Assembly: GCA_007121055.1 (NCBI GenBank)
Contig: SKMM01000129.1
Span: forward strand, 1-7,873
From: Paracoccaceae bacterium
Lineage (GTDB): Bacteria; Pseudomonadota; Alphaproteobacteria; Rhodobacterales; Rhodobacteraceae
Reading direction: 5' to 3'
Length of the DNA stretch: 7,873 bases
Part shown: piece by piece, positions 5,587 to 7,873 of the stretch
Position numbering within the stretch: the stretch's first letter is position 1
Layout: every line of letters begins with the position of its first letter
The notes under the pieces: generated by a model
What the model saw: the letters and a program-made list of their open reading frames with translations, nothing else
What the model was told of the DNA's origin: nothing
Databases searched by the model: none
Translations under genes and position numbers: made by a program

Positions 5587-7873
5587 GGGCTTGGGCCCGT
5601 TGCGCGCCCGCTGATAGGTGCCGAACACCAGCACGCCCAGAAGCAACAGAACCAGCAGCGTCAGGAAGACCGGCGGCCAGAACGCGAACTGGTCGCAGGT
5701 CGTCAGCAATACCAGCAGCACCAGCAGCACCACGCTGCCGACCCAGACCGTCCCCATCCGGAAGGCGATCCGGTCCGCAAGCCCCGAAAAGAACGACCAC
5801 CAGACCATCAGCGCAAGCGTCAGGCCCAGCCCCGTCGCTGCCGCGCCGACGTAGAAGCGGTTGGGGCAGGCGAAGGCGCACACCCGGTCGAACTGCAACT
5901 CCAGCGTGGCCAACTCGGGCGGGAACCGCCACAGGTCCCAGCGGTCGAAGATGATGTTGGCGATGCGCATGTCGCCCGGATCGTCGGCCAGCGGCACCGG
6001 CCAGAACCCGATGCCGCCGAAATTGTCCTGAAACGAGATGACGTTGTAGATGAATTGCCCGTACTCCGTGTCCGCGTCCGCCGCGCCGGCGCCGGTCCTG
6101 GCAGGCAGATGGCGCTGCCCGCCGGGCGGGACCACGGGCAGCAGCCGGCGCAGGATCTCGGTGCGGACATCGGCGCCGAACTGGCCGGCCTCCATGCGGA
6201 AGCGGATGTTGCGGTCAGCCTCGGCCGTGGGACGCTCCAGAAAGACGAGGATGTTGTCCACCACCGGCCGCCCGCCGCCGCCGCGCTCCAGCAGCAGGCG
6301 GATGTCCTCGAAGATCGGCTGGGTGACAGGCTGGACCGCAAGTCGCAGGTCGAAGGCCAGATGCACCGCCTGCCCCCGCGCCGCCAGTGGCCGCGCGATG
6401 CGCTCCACCAGCGCTACCAGCCGGTCGGCATGGGGGTGCGGGCCCACCCCGTCATAGCCGTCCACGATCAGCGTGAGCGCGTCGGGCTGGGGCCGGTCGA
6501 ACAGCGTGGGCAGGAAGCGCCGCGCCTCCTCCACCGTCAGGGCATCGAAGCGCGCGAAGGGCGCCATGGCCGCGGCGGTCCCGGCGACCACGGTCTCGAT
6601 GTTCGCCTCGCTCCAACTCTCCCAGCCGGTGATCCGGATGGCAAGGTCGGCGCGGCTGCGGTGGCGGTGGGCGGCGGTGACGAAATCGCGCCGCTGCGTC
6701 TCCCACTGCTGCCGGAAACGCAGGGACACAGTCCCCGGCGAGGCCGCGTCGGTCCAGTGCAGCCCGTAGAAGGCGAGCCGCTCCACCAGTTCGAAATCGA
6801 CCTGCGGCAGGGCGGGCCGGTCCCCGGGGGCCGCGGTGAGCCTCGGGTCCACGGGTGAGAACCAGAATGGATAGAACGCATAGACCAGCGCGTGTTCCTC
6901 GCGCCGCAGGACGCAGCCACAGCCGGGGGCGGCGATGTTGCCCGACAGGCGCGGGGTCTCCGGGTCCGGCACGATCCGGTCCGACAGGGCGACCGCGCGC
7001 TCCTGCAGCGCGGCCGGCAGGGGCGGGTCGACGGCGGCGAAGGCCGCGGCCATCAGCCGGCGGTGGGGATAGGACAGGCCCAGAAGGTGGTCCCGGGCGG
7101 CGTCGGGCAGGTCGTGGTCCTCGGCCAGTTCCGGGATCGCCAGGATTGCATCGACCAGGGCCGGGGTCATGGTCCAGCGCTCCTCGACAAGGCCCGCGAG
7201 GCGCTCGGCGTCGGCCTCCACGATCCGCTCCACCGCCTGCGCCGCGAGCGGGCGCAGCACGCGCCGCACGTCGCCGCGCAGCACCTCGCGGCTGACGGCC
7301 GGGGCGAAATCGGTGGTCATCAGCGCCTGCACGAAGTCTGGGTTGTCGATGCTGGCCTGCAGGGTCTGGTCGGTCACCTCGGTCACGATGAAGGTTTCGG
7401 GCAGGGTCACGGGGTCGGCGTCCGGCAGGCCCACGGCGGGCAGGTCGATCGTCGGCGGCAGCGGCTCGGCGGCCTCGGCAAAGATGCTGGCGGCGCGTTC
7501 GATGTCTGCGTCGTGGCGGTCCTGGATGGTCCGGCGGATCGCCGCCCTTGTGCCCTCCAGCAGCTGGTCCCGGCTGGGGGCGAGGCGGCCGACCAGGGCT
7601 TCGGCAATCGGCTGGCTGCCGTGGAACTCGGCCACGAAGGCCAGCCCCGCCACCCCGGCCTCATCCAGGCGATAGACCCGCGCCGGGCTGTCCGGGGCGG
7701 TCACAAGCGCCTCGATCTGATCGCGCAGACAGGCGTTGTCCTCGGCCCCCAGCACGGCCATGATCTCGGCCATCAGCCCGCGCGCGCTGTCGTGCAGCGT
7801 GTCGAGCGCGCGCAGATCGGGCCCCAGATCCACCGCCCCGCTCAGCAGCGCGGCCTCGTTCGGCCCGAAGGCG
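5584..7873 (-). CDS. Membrane-anchored protein with divergent GH18-like TIM barrel (5' truncated by window)
   Basis: I do not recognise this gene as a named family. The frame is open to the right edge, so the N-terminus is missing; a GTG at 7833 is possible but lacks a clear ribosome site and signal peptide. Residues are counted from that GTG (749 to the end). Residues 1-300 are helix-rich and Ala/Glu/Leu-rich. Residues about 315-640 follow a GH18-type TIM barrel pattern: LVYAFYPFWF, RLAFYGLHW, a TAAHRHRSRADLAIRITGW strand, ALTLIVDGYDG, AVHLAFDLR, NILVFLE and GGIGFWPVP. At the place of the catalytic DxDxE the sequence reads VDGYDG, so hydrolysis is doubtful. Three transmembrane helices follow (about 661-683, 694-712, 718-739). 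Arg residues in the first loop and the basic tail QRARNGPKP put the tail inside and the barrel outside. A CIS-linked envelope role is possible but unproven. Confidence 0.75.
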   Translation of the reverse strand, partial: AFGPNEAALLSGAVDLGPDLRALDTLHDSARGLMAEIMAVLGAEDNACLRDQIEALVTAPDSPARVYRLDEAGVAGLAFVAEFHGSQPIAEALVGRLAPSRDQLLEGTRAAIRRTIQDRHDADIERAASIFAEAAEPLPPTIDLPAVGLPDADPVTLPETFIVTEVTDQTLQASIDNPDFVQALMTTDFAPAVSREVLRGDVRRVLRPLAAQAVERIVEADAERLAGLVEERWTMTPALVDAILAIPELAEDHDLPDAARDHLLGLSYPHRRLMAAAFAAVDPPLPAALQERAVALSDRIVPDPETPRLSGNIAAPGCGCVLRREEHALVYAFYPFWFSPVDPRLTAAPGDRPALPQVDFELVERLAFYGLHWTDAASPGTVSLRFRQQWETQRRDFVTAAHRHRSRADLAIRITGWESWSEANIETVVAGTAAAMAPFARFDALTVEEARRFLPTLFDRPQPDALTLIVDGYDGVGPHPHADRLVALVERIARPLAARGQAVHLAFDLRLAVQPVTQPIFEDIRLLLERGGGGRPVVDNILVFLERPTAEADRNIRFRMEAGQFGADVRTEILRRLLPVVPPGGQRHLPARTGAGAADADTEYGQFIYNVISFQDNFGGIGFWPVPLADDPGDMRIANIIFDRWDLWRFPPELATLELQFDRVCAFACPNRFYVGAAATGLGLTLALMVWWSFFSGLADRIAFRMGTVWVGSVVLLVLLVLLTTCDQFAFWPPVFLTLLVLLLLGVLVFGTYQRARNGPKP

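Noticed and set aside
5700..5735. CAGCAC-type short tandem repeat
   Set aside because: It is the complement of repeated Leu/Val codons in the second membrane helix of the convergent protein, so coding constraint explains it.
6055..6858. Open frame on the + strand (267 codons) inside the convergent gene
   Set aside because: The composition is typical of a shadow frame, whereas the - strand product has coherent barrel-like strands and membrane helices.

Overview
The window holds a compact contractile injection system (CIS) operon on the + strand, followed by one long convergent gene on the - strand that encodes a membrane-anchored protein. The DNA is very GC-rich throughout, with strong G/C preference at third codon positions. 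This fits a high-GC proteobacterium, plausibly an alphaproteobacterium of the Rhodobacteraceae type, but no marker gene in the window proves the taxon.

Positions 1-5576 carry eight tightly packed + strand genes, with gaps of 1-14 nt or a 1-nt overlap. In order they encode the C-terminal part of a tail sheath protein (5' end outside the window), two paralogous gp19-like inner tube proteins, a 57-residue DUF5908-type protein, a LysM-containing tube/baseplate adaptor, a VgrG-like spike/hub protein, a PAAR tip protein and a gp25-like baseplate wedge protein. This content and order match the afp1-afp10 part of the Serratia antifeeding prophage (Afp) and Photorhabdus PVC family of extracellular CIS (eCIS). 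Two differences are that the tube genes lie side by side behind the sheath gene and that PAAR precedes gp25. The products would assemble as gp25 wedges around a hub/spike trimer capped by PAAR, the adaptor joining hub to tube, a tube initiator layer, the main tube, and an outer contractile sheath.

Positions 5584-7873 hold a single - strand reading frame that ends 7 nt from the gp25 stop codon and runs off the right edge, so its N-terminus is missing. Its visible 760 or so residues comprise a helix-rich N-terminal half, a region resembling a divergent GH18-type TIM barrel without a recognisable catalytic glutamate, and three C-terminal transmembrane helices. The charge pattern places the large domain outside the cytoplasm. 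The remaining conserved CIS genes (baseplate J-like afp11/afp12 type, tape measure, ATPase, tube terminator, fibre) are not in this window, so the convergent gene either bounds or splits the locus.

No tRNA, rRNA, CRISPR array, insertion sequence, promoter or convincing rho-independent terminator was seen. No gap longer than 14 nt lacks a gene.
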